Origin: Sphingomonas aurantiaca
GTDB lineage: Bacteria; Pseudomonadota; Alphaproteobacteria; Sphingomonadales; Sphingomonadaceae
DNA: 64,000 bases
Direction: 5' to 3'
Assembly (NCBI RefSeq): GCF_003050705.1
Contig: NZ_QAOG01000005.1
Location: forward strand, 248,001 to 312,000
Shown: positions 26,275-35,285 of the stretch, piece after piece
How positions within the stretch are numbered: the stretch's first letter is position 1
Layout: each line of letters begins with the position of its first letter
Position numbers and translations under genes: made by a program
The notes under the pieces: model-generated
What the model saw: the letters and a program-made list of their open reading frames with translations, nothing else
Told to the model about the DNA's origin: nothing
The model's database searches: none

Positions 26275-26340
26275 GACCCAGTTGCGGACGTTCGCGGCCG
26301 CTTTCGACCTTCCGAACTTCGGACATTCATTCATGTCCAT
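26275..26340 (+). repeat. Dispersed polar repeat, copy at 26.3 kb
   Basis: GACCCAGTTGCGGACGTTCG followed by CTTCGGACATTCATTCATGTC. It lies between a minus-strand gene end (26372) and a minus-strand gene start (25990). The gap 25991-26371 holds no gene. Confidence 0.7.
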
Positions 26341-26371
26341 CCGAAGTCCGGCGTATTTGAGTGATCTGCCA

Positions 26372-26920
26372 CTATCTCAGCAGGCGAGCAGGATTTCCCG
26401 CCACGGTCGCACCAGCGCGAACATCGCGCGTCACGACACTGCCTGCGCCGACGATCGCATTGTCGCCGACGGTGATGCCGGGCAGGATCAGCGCACCACC
26501 GCCTATCCAGACATTGCGTCCGATGATGACCGGCCGACCGAACTCAAGCATCCGGTCACGCTGGACCGGATCGCGCGGATGATCGGCCGTTAGAATTTGC
26601 ACACCCGGACCGACTTGCGTGCCCGCACCGATCCGCACTGACACGACATCGAGTACCGTGCATCCGAAATTGAGGAACGCGCCCTCGCCCAGATCGATGT
26701 TGAAGCCATAGTCGCAGTGGAAGGGCGGCCGGATCGTCGCACCGCATCCGGCGTGCCCGAGACCTTCTACCAAAAGTGCATGGCGCTCCTGCGCGGTGGC
26801 GGTCGCGGCGCGGTTGTAGCGATCGCACCACGCAGCGGCGCGCGCCGCATCCTCGACGAGTTCCGGGTCGTCGGCGATGTAGAGCTCGCCCGCCAGCATC
26901 CGTTCCTTCTGGGTCATCAT
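26372..26920 (-). CDS. Maltose/galactoside O-acetyltransferase-like protein (LbH family)
   Basis: A 182-residue hexapeptide acyltransferase. The N-terminal Mac domain (MLAGELYIADDPEL) is followed by a left-handed beta-helix with GFNIDLGEGAFLNFGC, the active-site His in TADHPRDPV, and the closing IGRNVWIGGGALILPGITVG and NPARLLR. The family transfers acetyl from acetyl-CoA to sugars. It starts two bases after the stop of the Tat-exported DUF1349-type gene; two consecutive ATGs are possible starts. The pair is transcribed away from the TetR gene. Confidence 0.88.
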   Translation of the reverse strand: MMTQKERMLAGELYIADDPELVEDAARAAAWCDRYNRAATATAQERHALLVEGLGHAGCGATIRPPFHCDYGFNIDLGEGAFLNFGCTVLDVVSVRIGAGTQVGPGVQILTADHPRDPVQRDRMLEFGRPVIIGRNVWIGGGALILPGITVGDNAIVGAGSVVTRDVRAGATVAGNPARLLR

Positions 26921-26922
26921 GA

Positions 26923-27612
26923 TCAACTCAAGTCGTGAAGGTCCTTACCGAGCGGCGCGGTGATGCTGAGGTCGGAGAACAGTACTTCCAGTCCGGCGCG
27001 TTCGGGCGTGCAGGCCATCGGCCCGACCTGATAGGAGGACGCGATCGGAAAAGGCGCGAGCCTGACCAGCGGCCAGGTCTTGCCGTCCGCCGAGACCTGC
27101 AAACGCAGGACGCCCTTGGCGACGGTCGCGCGCATCCAGAAATCCTGCGCGTCATGCTCGTAGGGGCCGGTTGCCCAATCGGACTTTCCATCGGTCAGCA
27201 CGCTGCTCAGCATGGCGCGCCCGTCGGACAATTCGATCCCCGCCTTGACCCAGCGTCGTTCGTCGACCCGCACCATTATGCCGGCCTGATCGTAGAGTTT
27301 CTGATACTGGCCGCGAATGCGCAGTTGGGCGGTAAACGCGGCAGGCGCGGTGAAGCCGAGGAAATGACCGCTGTCCCGGGTGAAGCCGTAATGCGTCTCG
27401 CGCCAGAAATCGCTGCCCTTGTCGGTAAAGAGCGTCAGGTCTCCGCCGGGTGCGGCCTTCCAGGCCTTGGGCGCATTCAGCCAGCGACCGTCACGGCGCC
27501 CAAGCGCCGAGATAGCCGGGCGCTGCGCGGTCGCGGCGCCGGCATTTCCCGCGATCGCAAGCGCCGCAGCACCACCGATCACCGCCCGCCTGCTCACCCG
27601 ATCGTCCGTCAT
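26923..27612 (-). CDS. Tat-exported DUF1349-type lectin-like protein
   Basis: The N-terminus has a twin-arginine motif (SRRAVIGGAAALAIAG) and a cleavage-like AATAQ, so the folded protein is probably exported by Tat. The mature part is a concanavalin-like domain of the DUF1349 type: LTLFTDKGSDFWRETHYGF, YDQAGIMVRVDERRWVKAGIE and RLQVSADGKTW. Members bind or act on carbohydrates, but the role here is unknown. It is the first gene of an operon with the acetyltransferase and has the TetR operator in its promoter. Confidence 0.8.
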   Translation of the reverse strand: MTDDRVSRRAVIGGAAALAIAGNAGAATAQRPAISALGRRDGRWLNAPKAWKAAPGGDLTLFTDKGSDFWRETHYGFTRDSGHFLGFTAPAAFTAQLRIRGQYQKLYDQAGIMVRVDERRWVKAGIELSDGRAMLSSVLTDGKSDWATGPYEHDAQDFWMRATVAKGVLRLQVSADGKTWPLVRLAPFPIASSYQVGPMACTPERAGLEVLFSDLSITAPLGKDLHDLS

Positions 27613-27641
27613 AGCCGCTGCGTTCCAATTACCTTCGATGC

Positions 27642-27665
27642 TGTGTACATATGTACACATGTCAA
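27642..27665 (-). promoter_or_regulatory. TetR operator with adjacent -35 box
   Basis: TGTGTACATATGTACACA at 27642-27659 is a perfect 18-base palindrome midway between the divergent starts at 27612 and 27684. Next to it, on the minus strand, TTGACA (27665-27660) forms a consensus -35 box of the DUF1349-acetyltransferase promoter, so the operator fills the spacer. Binding of the neighbouring TetR-type protein here would block that promoter. The link is inferred from position and symmetry. Confidence 0.75.
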
Positions 27666-27683
27666 GATCGAGGTAAAGAGGCG

Positions 27684-28232
27684 ATGACCCAACAGTCCCG
27701 GCGCAACGATCCGGCACGGCGACAGCGCATCATCGATGCGACTCTGGCGGTCATTGCCGATCACGGAACCGCGGCAACGACCCATCGTCGCATCGCCGAG
27801 GCGGCGCAGGTGCCGCTCGGCTCCGTGACCTATTATTTCGCGACCCTGGAGGACTTGCTCAAGGCGGCCTTCCTGCAACTGGCGGCGGACTCCTCCACTG
27901 CCTTCCGCGCGCGCCTGGAGGCCGCAACGGACCGCGCAGAGGCGTGTACGGCAGTCATCGACATCATCGCGAACCAGGTCTGGGCGGAACCGCGCACGTT
28001 GTTGTTGAGCTACGAACTCTACGCCTTCGCGGCCCGGCACCCACCGGTCAGCGCGGTCATGCAAAATTGGATGGACAGCAGCCGAGGCGCCCTGGGCCGC
28101 TTCTTCGACCCGCTAACGGCGCGCGCGCTTGACGCGCTGATCGAGGGCAGCGGCATCCACAATTCGATCGATCGCGCCCCCCTCGAGCGCGATGCGATCA
28201 AGACCATCGTCGAGCGGATTGCCGGGTGTTAG
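27684..28232 (+). CDS. TetR-family transcriptional repressor
   Basis: A 182-residue protein with the N-terminal TetR helix-turn-helix: RRQRIIDATLAVIADHG, then TTHRRIAEAAQVPLGSVTYYF. The C-terminal ligand domain resembles the TetR_C group seen in RutR/PsrA-like members but is too variable to name. The ATG at 27684 follows AAAGAGGCG. An upstream frame would start inside the operator. It is divergent from the DUF1349/acetyltransferase operon and probably represses it and itself through the palindrome between them. Confidence 0.88.
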   Translation: MTQQSRRNDPARRQRIIDATLAVIADHGTAATTHRRIAEAAQVPLGSVTYYFATLEDLLKAAFLQLAADSSTAFRARLEAATDRAEACTAVIDIIANQVWAEPRTLLLSYELYAFAARHPPVSAVMQNWMDSSRGALGRFFDPLTARALDALIEGSGIHNSIDRAPLERDAIKTIVERIAGC

Positions 28233-28383
28233 CCGGTCCGATCCATCAGGGTACCCCAGCGCAAATGGCGCGACGGTCAGGGTCAAGCCGATGCATGAGG
28301 TATCACTGCCGCATTACCGCAATCTATGCCCCTTTCATGGGCGCGCCGCGCCCGGCTAAGGCGCGGTGCGCAGGAGATTATTT

Positions 28384-29481
28384 ATGAAAACAGCGCCTGT
28401 CGCCCTTCTCTATCAAGCGCTTCCGCCACCGTTGATCGCCGGACTGCGAAAGGATGCGAAGCCGGGCGGATATTCAGATGGCGGCGCCGACATCGCTTTC
28501 GCATTGCGGACAGCAGGCGTGAATGTGGTCACTCCGACCGCCTTGCCAGACCCTTCCAAGGCACTCGACTGGGTATTCCCGGACACGGCCGAGGGCATCC
28601 GTGGCGCAGGCGCAGCCGGCGCTACGGTCCTGTGGGCGAACACGGTCCTGTTCGAAGGACATCCGCTCGAGACGGCAATGGCCGATTTCGAGATCGTCGG
28701 GCAGCTTCCCGCGGCGATGCAGGCGTTCGACGACAAGTTCGAGACCAACCAACTCCTGGCCGAGGCTGGCCTGCCGGTAGCGCGGTCGTTTCTGCTGTCC
28801 GGCACGGCGAAGGAGAACGTCTGCGCGCTGGCCGATGTCGAGGACGCGGGTGCTTTGCGCGGCATGTCCTTTCCGATGATCGTCAAACCGGTGCGCGGAC
28901 GTGGCAGCCAAGGCGTCACCCTGGTAGAAAGCCTCGGTGCCCTGCGCGATGCCGCGACGACGTTGATCGCAGCCGCAACCTTCGGCGACATGCTGATGGT
29001 GGAGGAGTTTCTCGGCGGTGACGAGATGACCGTCACCCTCATGCCGCCCGCGTCCCCGCGCCCAGACGGTTCGCGGGCACCGACGCACTGGGCGTTGCCG
29101 CCCGTGTACCGCTTCGATCAGCGCAGCGGTGTAGCTCCGTATAACGGCGACGTTCCCGTCACCGCCAACAGCATCGCAATCGCTCCCGAGCGGCTGCTCG
29201 ATCCCTCCATCGTAGCGATGATCGACAGTTGCGTCTCGGCGGCCGCGCTGGTCGACGCCCGCACCGCGATCCGGATCGATTGCCGCGCCGATCGTCATGG
29301 TCTGTTCAAATTGTTCGACCTCAACATGAAACCCAACATGACGGGGCCAGGCCGCCCGGGGCGCGAAGATCAGGATTGTCTCTCAGCGATCGCCGCCCGC
29401 GGCAAGGGTTGGAGCTACGTTGACCTTTTGCAGTCGATGCTTGCTGCCAAATGGAGGCTCGAGCCGCTGGAGGGAGCTTAG
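28384..29481 (+). CDS. ATP-grasp enzyme of D-Ala-D-Ala ligase type
   Basis: A 365-residue ATP-grasp protein. The middle shows KFETNQLLAEAGLPVARSF, the ATP-binding MIVKPVRGRGSQGVTLVE and the EEFLGGDEMTVTLM motif; the metal-binding end is IRIDCRADRHGLFKLFDLNMKPNMTG. The motif order fits the D-alanine-D-alanine ligase branch, but the length and the N-terminal domain differ from Ddl, so the acid and amine substrates are unknown. AGGAG precedes the ATG. It stands alone, in the same direction as the TetR gene 150 bases upstream. Confidence 0.8.
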   Translation: MKTAPVALLYQALPPPLIAGLRKDAKPGGYSDGGADIAFALRTAGVNVVTPTALPDPSKALDWVFPDTAEGIRGAGAAGATVLWANTVLFEGHPLETAMADFEIVGQLPAAMQAFDDKFETNQLLAEAGLPVARSFLLSGTAKENVCALADVEDAGALRGMSFPMIVKPVRGRGSQGVTLVESLGALRDAATTLIAAATFGDMLMVEEFLGGDEMTVTLMPPASPRPDGSRAPTHWALPPVYRFDQRSGVAPYNGDVPVTANSIAIAPERLLDPSIVAMIDSCVSAAALVDARTAIRIDCRADRHGLFKLFDLNMKPNMTGPGRPGREDQDCLSAIAARGKGWSYVDLLQSMLAAKWRLEPLEGA

Positions 29482-29530
29482 CTAAGAACGTCAGCTACGG
29501 GGCAGGAGTACCTGCCCATGCTGCCGGTCC

Positions 29531-29660
29531 GACCCATAGTCTGACGCTCACGCCACTTCCCTCGCTTCCCAACTTCGGACGCTGGTTCATCTTTGCGAAT
29601 GACCGATTTTGAAGGCTGGCTATCCGCTCGCGAAGGTCGTGATGGAGAGGTTAGCGGCCG
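29531..29660 (+). repeat. Dispersed polar repeat, copy at 29.5 kb
   Basis: Starts GACCCATAGTCTGACGCTCA and contains TTCGGACGCTGGTTCATC and GAATGACCGATTTTGA. It closely resembles the 30.0-kb copy, forming a subfamily. It lies between convergent genes. Confidence 0.75.
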
Positions 29661-29674
29661 TTACCGCGAACTGC

Positions 29675-29965
29675 CTATCGCGCCAGTGCATTCGCCTGTT
29701 TCCAAGCATCAGTTCGAAGCGCGTCAAACCGCTCGTTGTCTTCTGCCGGGGTAACTCCACCGGATTGCAGAATCACGTCGTTTAGCGATCCCATTCCACC
29801 GTAAAGACAAAAAAATCGGTCGACCCCGTGATAGTCGGATTGTGCGATACTAGATCTACATCGCTCGACCTGCTCGGCCCATCTGTTGTCACCGTGCAGC
29901 TTCAGCAATGTCGTCATTGCCTCGAGTGTTTCAGCAAGCCGAGCAACATCAGGATGCAATGTCAT
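29675..29965 (-). CDS. Small protein of DUF6966-like type, 96 aa
   Basis: An N-terminal helical pair (ARLAETLEAMTTLLKLHGD, then WAEQVERCRSSI) is followed by FFCLYGGMGSLNDVILQSGG. The GGMGSLND motif near the middle recalls a small family found as immunity-like or orphan proteins in proteobacteria; I name it only tentatively. It is isolated between two copies of the dispersed repeat that point in the same direction as each other. Confidence 0.6.
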   Translation of the reverse strand: MTLHPDVARLAETLEAMTTLLKLHGDNRWAEQVERCRSSIAQSDYHGVDRFFCLYGGMGSLNDVILQSGGVTPAEDNERFDALRTDAWKQANALAR

Positions 29966-30036
29966 TTCACTAACTTATCGGTTCAATCGGAATGATCGCA
30001 AGTGGGCGAACACGCCCTGCCCTACGGCTTCCATCA

Positions 30037-30177
30037 GACCCACATCCGGACGCTTACGCCCCTTCCCTCGCTTCCTAAATTCGGACGCTGGTTCATCTTC
30101 GCGAATGACCGATTTTGACGCCCAGCTATCCGCTCGCAAATGTCGTGATGGGATCGGAGAGCGGACCTTCCGCTTTT
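30037..30177 (+). repeat. Dispersed polar repeat, copy at 30.0 kb
   Basis: Starts GACCCACATCCGGACGCTTA, contains TTCGGACGCTGGTTCATC, and ends in the palindrome GCGGACCTTCCGC. It lies between divergent genes. The rest of the gap 29966-30364 holds the inverted repeat at 30326 and no gene. Confidence 0.75.
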
Positions 30178-30325
30178 AAAAAGGTGGGTGGCGATAGGCG
30201 ACTTTGAACATATGCCGCCTTTCCCAGAAAGCATGGGCAATTGAAATCGTTATAGCTTAAACGATCGCTAGTGACAGGTTACCGACGTGGCGAAGCGAAG
30301 TCGCCGAATATCAAAGAAATTTAAG

Positions 30326-30347
30326 GCGCGATAAGCGGTTATCGCGC
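30326..30347. promoter_or_regulatory. Perfect inverted repeat before the response-regulator gene
   Basis: GCGCGATAA (30326-30334) and TTATCGCGC (30339-30347) flank GCGG, ending 17 bases before the ATG of the response regulator. Such a structure could be an operator or an RNA hairpin affecting translation, since it covers the space next to the ribosome-binding site. Confidence 0.5.
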
Positions 30348-30364
30348 TGATGCGTTAGACCTCA

Positions 30365-30766
30365 ATGACCGACACCCCGCAGCAACCGCTTCTCATCGTC
30401 GAAGACGAGATGTTCATCCGGATGATCGCCGCTGATGCTCTGGAGGACCGGGGGTTCTCCATCATCGAAGCCGGTGACGCACGCGAGGCGTTGGAGATAC
30501 TGGAGCGTTCGTCGGAGATCGCCCTGATTTTTACCGACATCAACATGCCGGGTGATCTCGACGGACTTGATCTGGCAGAGGAGGTGACAAAGCGCTGGCC
30601 GCACATCGAGATCATCGTCACCTCTGGTGGGGTTCGCTTGGACTCGGCCGAAGTTCCAGATTCCGGTAAGTTTTTGCCCAAGCCGTATGCGACGGATCAG
30701 CTCGTTAAACTGGTGCAAGAGCAATTGGCGAGGCGGGACGCTGGATCGCCGACGGACCACAGGTAG
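30365..30766 (+). CDS. Single-domain response regulator
   Basis: A 133-residue CheY-like receiver. The acidic pair is Glu13/Asp14 (IVEDEM), the phosphorylated Asp is Asp58 (IFTDINMPG), and Lys106 lies in FLPKPY. No output domain follows. FATGUY-type Sphingomonas regulators carry PFxFATG[G/Y] near the Lys; here the corresponding segment reads FLPKPYATD, so it is only loosely similar. The HWE kinase gene follows 132 bases downstream and is its likely partner. Confidence 0.88.
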   Translation: MTDTPQQPLLIVEDEMFIRMIAADALEDRGFSIIEAGDAREALEILERSSEIALIFTDINMPGDLDGLDLAEEVTKRWPHIEIIVTSGGVRLDSAEVPDSGKFLPKPYATDQLVKLVQEQLARRDAGSPTDHR

Positions 30767-30898
30767 AGCGGGGACGGCTCACCAGTTTTGGCAAGGCATT
30801 GGCGCGAACTATCGGATTACGTTAGAAGAAGTCGTTCGCCGAGATGGACGGATGCGGCGGTCAGCTTGACCACACGGGGCTCTTGTCGGGTTCATGGT

Positions 30899-31879
30899 TT
30901 GAAAAACGAAGCACTCATTGTCGCGCCACACGCTGTCAGCGGTCTTTCGTCCGTCGCGCTCGCATCGGTCCTCGATCAGAGCGTGGATTGCGTGAAGCTG
31001 ATCGGTCTCGACGGCAACATCCGGTACATGAACGGCAACGGCATTTGCGCGATGGAGATCGACGATTTTTGCGCCGTCGAAGGTCAGCCATGGGCAGATC
31101 TGTGGCCGGACGAAGCGCGACAGGCGATAATCGGATCGTATCCGCAGGCAGCGACCGGGCAAACCGTACGGTTCAGGGCATTTTGCCCGACCGCAAAGGG
31201 ATCGCCCAGGTGGTGGGACGTAACTGTCTCACCGGTGACGGACAATGCCGGCGACCACGCCGGCTACCTCTCTGTGTCTCGCGATATCACCGAGACGGAG
31301 ACCGCGCGCGAGGCACTCGAGATCGCGGCAGCTGAGATGAAACATCGGTTGAAGAATACCTATTCCATGATCGGCAGCCTGTTGATCGGGTTCGCCAAGG
31401 GCAATGCGGACAACGAAGCCTTCGCGCACGAGATGGCCGAGCGAATGGGTGCGCTCAGTACCGCGCAGGCGCTATTTGTTTCTGATGAGGTGCCGCTGGA
31501 GTTGGATCGCCTCATACCCGCACTTGTGACGCCATTCGATCAACCGGCGTGTCCTGTGACGATCGAGCGGCTTTCCTCATCCATCGTCGACCAGGGCCAA
31601 GCGAACGCCATTGCGTTGGTAATAGGCGAACTGGCGGTAAACAGCGCCAAGCACGGCGCCTTGCATCATGGCGGGAATGTGCATGTGAGCGCAGTTGAAG
31701 AGCTCGAAAGCTTGACGATCCTATGGGTCGAGCGTTCTAACCAGCCGGTCCTAGCGCGTGATCGGACCGGCGGACAGGGCTTGCGATTGATGGAACGGAT
31801 CGTGCGCGCCCGTCGCGGGATCATTGCCTACGACTGGGATGACAGCGGCTTGTCGGTCAGGCTGACCTTCCGGCGCTGA
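30899..31879 (+). CDS. PAS-containing HWE-family histidine kinase
   Basis: Residues about 20-135 form a PAS domain (DCVKLIGLDGNIRYMNGNGI ending GYLSVSRDITE). The kinase core has the HWE H-box (AEMKHRLKNTYSMIGSLL), N-box (GELAVNSAKHGAL), the Trp-x-Glu motif (LWVERSN) and a G-box (GGQGLRLMERIV). No membrane helix is present, so it is cytoplasmic; the PAS ligand is unknown and lacks the LOV cysteine. The TTG at 30899 is the best start near the domain boundary, but upstream in-frame starts cannot be excluded. It probably signals through the response regulator just upstream. Confidence 0.8.
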   Translation: MKNEALIVAPHAVSGLSSVALASVLDQSVDCVKLIGLDGNIRYMNGNGICAMEIDDFCAVEGQPWADLWPDEARQAIIGSYPQAATGQTVRFRAFCPTAKGSPRWWDVTVSPVTDNAGDHAGYLSVSRDITETETAREALEIAAAEMKHRLKNTYSMIGSLLIGFAKGNADNEAFAHEMAERMGALSTAQALFVSDEVPLELDRLIPALVTPFDQPACPVTIERLSSSIVDQGQANAIALVIGELAVNSAKHGALHHGGNVHVSAVEELESLTILWVERSNQPVLARDRTGGQGLRLMERIVRARRGIIAYDWDDSGLSVRLTFRR

Positions 31880-32131
31880 CGAGCGAAGTCTTAAGGTCGT
31901 GGAAGGGACCTGTTTCAGTCGCCGCGCGGACGTCTGGTGGGCCGAGAACACGTCACGATCCTAGGCATCAAACCTCCCGCAGCGCCTTGGACAATGCGTC
32001 AATCGAGTTCGGCCTGTGCTGTAGTCCGAAACCAAGTTTTCCTGCGGAACCTGCGTCCCGGTCGGGATGAACAATCAGGAAGGCACACGGCACTAAGAAC
32101 TTGTTTTCAGAGGCGCGGTACCGATCGCTGA

Positions 32132-32533
32132 TCACCCAAGATCGTCGGCGACGATGGCGATCTCGTACAGCTTCCTTGCTGAGGCGCTTTGTTCGTTCTG
32201 TGCAAAGCCGATCAGAAAAGCTGTGGCCTCGATGCCCTCCGGGGTTTCGCGTGGAAGCGTCATCGACCAGTTCCCGAACATTGGCTGCTTTATTTCGCGG
32301 TCGCAAATGATCTCGATATCCGTGTGGCGCTCATCGGCGTTAATCCGGTCCATAGTTTCGATAATTGCTGCTCGATCACCCTCGAGAACTTGTGCGAAGT
32401 TATTCTTGTCGAACCACAACACCCCGGTGATGCCGGCGCAGGCGTTGCGAACGGCTGAGGTTTTCACAATCGCGTCAAGATCGCTACGATCGGTCCCGAT
32501 CAACGATTTGCTGATATAGATTAGTCGGTGCAT
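32132..32533 (-). CDS. BLUF-domain blue-light sensor
   Basis: A 133-residue BLUF (FAD-binding) protein. Alignment to the AppA numbering by spacing gives the full photocycle set: Tyr6 (LIYIS), Asn30 (RNACAGITG), Gln48 (FAQVLEGD), Trp89 and Met91 (GNWSM). The C-terminal helices cap the domain; no effector domain is attached, so it acts through a partner. It stands alone, but lies between an HWE kinase and a PAS hybrid kinase. Blue light should strengthen the flavin hydrogen-bond network and switch the partner interaction; the partner is unknown. Confidence 0.92.
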   Translation of the reverse strand: MHRLIYISKSLIGTDRSDLDAIVKTSAVRNACAGITGVLWFDKNNFAQVLEGDRAAIIETMDRINADERHTDIEIICDREIKQPMFGNWSMTLPRETPEGIEATAFLIGFAQNEQSASARKLYEIAIVADDLG

Positions 32534-32756
32534 CTAATCGTAACCGTCTGGTTTGGATCGCGTTCCCAGGCCAAGGCAATCGGGGTACCATATTGATCAG
32601 GGACGCCTGCGGCGTCCCAATCTGGCGTCTCCATACGCAGTAGCATCGGCCTGCTCAGCAGTAGGGGTTTGCCTAAAGCTTTTCGCCGACTTGCCGGATC
32701 GTAGGCACAGCCTGTAGGTTTGACCTGCTAGCGCCGGCGCCATCCACTGGATCGAC

Positions 32757-35285
32757 ATGATTTCTGACGTGTTTCGTACCCCCGCCTCCCTCCCAGCAGG
32801 GCTGCAGTTTCTTGCGGGGGGCGGCGAAGCCAGTCGTCTCATCGTTGATCGCGACTGGTCGAACCACCCTCTGGGTCCTCCCGAGGGCTGGCCCGACATT
32901 CTGAAGTCGACCCTAAGTACAGTGCTCAACTCACCAGAATCTATGATTCTGGCCTGGGGTCGCGAAGAGCTGACCTTCTTTTTCAACGAGACCTATTTCC
33001 CGCTTCTCGGGCCTAGGCTTCCGTGGTCGATGGGGGCGCCTTTCAGGGATGTGTGGGCGGACGCCTGGACGCAGGCTAAGCCGATCATCGACGATGCCTT
33101 CGAGGGCAAGAGCCAACGCTTTACGGACCTGCCATGGAAGCTCGCGACCGACCGAGGGCCCGCGGATACGTGGTTTACCTTCTCCTATTCACGCATCCTT
33201 GATGCAGAGGGCGAGGTCGCCGGCCTCTTCATCCTCACCAACGAAACGACTGATCGTGTCCTTGGCGATGCTGCCCTACGCCAAAGTGAAGAACGCCTTC
33301 GCCTCGTTATCGAAGGCGCCAAGGATCATGTGATCGTGACCGTTGATACTGGCGGTATCATTACCTCTTGGTCAGCCGGTGCGACTGCCGTGCTTGGCTG
33401 GTCTGGCGACGAAGCCGTTGGACAATCAATCTCAATGATCTTCACCGATGAGGATCGTGCTAGCGGTGCCGATGTTCGCGAGCTTGCTGGCGCCGCGCGG
33501 GACGGCTCCGCTACCGATGAACGCTGGCATATAAAGAAAAATGGCCATCCTGTTTTCCTAAGCGGATCGATGCATCCACTCATCGCGGACGTTCAGGGCC
33601 ATGACCAGGGCTTCATCAAAATCGCTCGTGATGAGACAGAGCGCCAGAAGGCCCGGCAGGATCTTGAGCGGTGGAACGCCACCCTGGAACAACAGGTCGC
33701 CGAACGGACAGCTGATCGAAACCGGCTCTGGCAGCTTTCGTCCGATTTGATGCTGGTAGCGAGCTTCGACGGCGACATCGAAGCCGTAAATCCTGCATGG
33801 ACGCGTATTCTCGGATGGTCGGAAGCCGAGTTGATCGGTGTCTCGCTATTTTCCCTCATTCATCCAGAGGATCTCGATCACACGATCACCGGCGCCTCCG
33901 GCATCGCGAGCGGGCAGACCTATGCCCGGTTCGAGAACCGCTACCGACACAAGAATGGCAGCTATCGTGATATCGTCTGGGCCGCTGGGCCGGGGGATGA
34001 AAAGATTATCGCGGTAGGCCGCGACTCCACCGAAGAACGCGCTGCCGCAAAAGCGCTTACGGTCGCCGAGGACCAGCTTCGGCAAGCACAAAAAATGGAA
34101 GCGGTTGGCCAGCTCACCGGTGGGCTGGCGCACGATTTCAACAATCTGCTGACCGGTATGATGGGCAATCTGGAATTGCTCCAGCTACGCCTTGCACGGG
34201 GCAGGCTCGACGACGCGGAACGTTTCATCCTCGCGGCGCAAGGGGCCGGCCGACGTGCGGCATCGCTCACCCAGAGGCTGCTTGCCTTCTCCCGCCGTCA
34301 GACGCTCGATCCCAAGGCCACTGACGTAAACCGTTTGATCGTCGGTATGGAGGATCTGCTGCGCCGAACGGTCGGCCCTACAAACAACATCGAGGTTATC
34401 GGAGCCGCTGGTTTGTGGACCGCCATGATCGACGCCACGCAGCTCGAAAGCGCCATACTGAACCTGTGCATCAACGCCCGTGATGCGATGCCGGATGGAG
34501 GCCGGCTGACGATCGAAACTGGCAACAAATGGCTTGATGACCATGCTGCGCGCGAGCGGGACCTTCCCGCTGGCCAGTACCTCTCGATCTGCGTGACCGA
34601 CACGGGGACAGGTATGACACCCGAGACGATCGAAAGGGCGTTCGAGCCTTTCTACACGACAAAGCCGATCGGCCAGGGAACCGGCCTTGGTCTGTCGATG
34701 ATCTATGGCTTTGCCCGTCAGTCGAACGGACAGGTCCGCATCTACTCAGAGGTGGGCGAAGGAACGACGATCTGTGTCTATCTGCCACGCTACATGGGGG
34801 AGGCCCTACTTCCCGAAGAGGAAGAGGCTCTGGCGGCAGCGGCATCCGCAAGCGGCGAAACCATTCTGGTCGTCGATGATGAAGCAAGCATCCGCCATCT
34901 CATCGACGAGGTCCTCGACGAGATCGGTTACACGGTCATAGGTGCCGCGGACGGCGCGTCCGGGATCAAGGTCCTTCAGTCCGGTGCCAAGATAGAGCTG
35001 CTGATTACCGATGTCGGCTTGCCGAACGGTATGAACGGACGACAGGTCGCCGACGCGGCACGGACCCTGCGACCGGGGCTGAAAGTGCTCTTCATCACAG
35101 GATACGCAGAGAATGCCGCGGTCGGTAATGGTCATCTCGAACCTGGCATGGAGCTGTTGACGAAGCCGTTCACCATGCAGGCGTTGGCATTGAAGGTGGC
35201 GGACATGATGAAGACCACCACCCAGAGGTCGGATCGTACATCAACCGCTTCACCCCGACGCAGCGACCGAGAGGGCAGTCGATGA
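32757..35285 (+). CDS. PAS-PAS-PAS hybrid histidine kinase with C-terminal receiver
   Basis: An 842-residue cytoplasmic hybrid kinase with no membrane helix. Three PAS-like domains lie at about 50-165, 180-295 and 325-425, joined by short coiled coils. The HisKA box follows with His459 (GGLAHDFNNLL), then N-box NLCINARDAMP, G-boxes DTGTGM and GTGLGLSM. The receiver starts about residue 702 (ILVVDDEASI) with Asp752 (LLITDVGLPNG) and LTKPF. This layout is that of blue-light/oxygen-sensing hybrid kinases, but no LOV cysteine motif is present. Its stop overlaps the ATG of the VOC gene. Confidence 0.9.
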   Translation: MISDVFRTPASLPAGLQFLAGGGEASRLIVDRDWSNHPLGPPEGWPDILKSTLSTVLNSPESMILAWGREELTFFFNETYFPLLGPRLPWSMGAPFRDVWADAWTQAKPIIDDAFEGKSQRFTDLPWKLATDRGPADTWFTFSYSRILDAEGEVAGLFILTNETTDRVLGDAALRQSEERLRLVIEGAKDHVIVTVDTGGIITSWSAGATAVLGWSGDEAVGQSISMIFTDEDRASGADVRELAGAARDGSATDERWHIKKNGHPVFLSGSMHPLIADVQGHDQGFIKIARDETERQKARQDLERWNATLEQQVAERTADRNRLWQLSSDLMLVASFDGDIEAVNPAWTRILGWSEAELIGVSLFSLIHPEDLDHTITGASGIASGQTYARFENRYRHKNGSYRDIVWAAGPGDEKIIAVGRDSTEERAAAKALTVAEDQLRQAQKMEAVGQLTGGLAHDFNNLLTGMMGNLELLQLRLARGRLDDAERFILAAQGAGRRAASLTQRLLAFSRRQTLDPKATDVNRLIVGMEDLLRRTVGPTNNIEVIGAAGLWTAMIDATQLESAILNLCINARDAMPDGGRLTIETGNKWLDDHAARERDLPAGQYLSICVTDTGTGMTPETIERAFEPFYTTKPIGQGTGLGLSMIYGFARQSNGQVRIYSEVGEGTTICVYLPRYMGEALLPEEEEALAAAASASGETILVVDDEASIRHLIDEVLDEIGYTVIGAADGASGIKVLQSGAKIELLITDVGLPNGMNGRQVADAARTLRPGLKVLFITGYAENAAVGNGHLEPGMELLTKPFTMQALALKVADMMKTTTQRSDRTSTASPRRSDREGSR

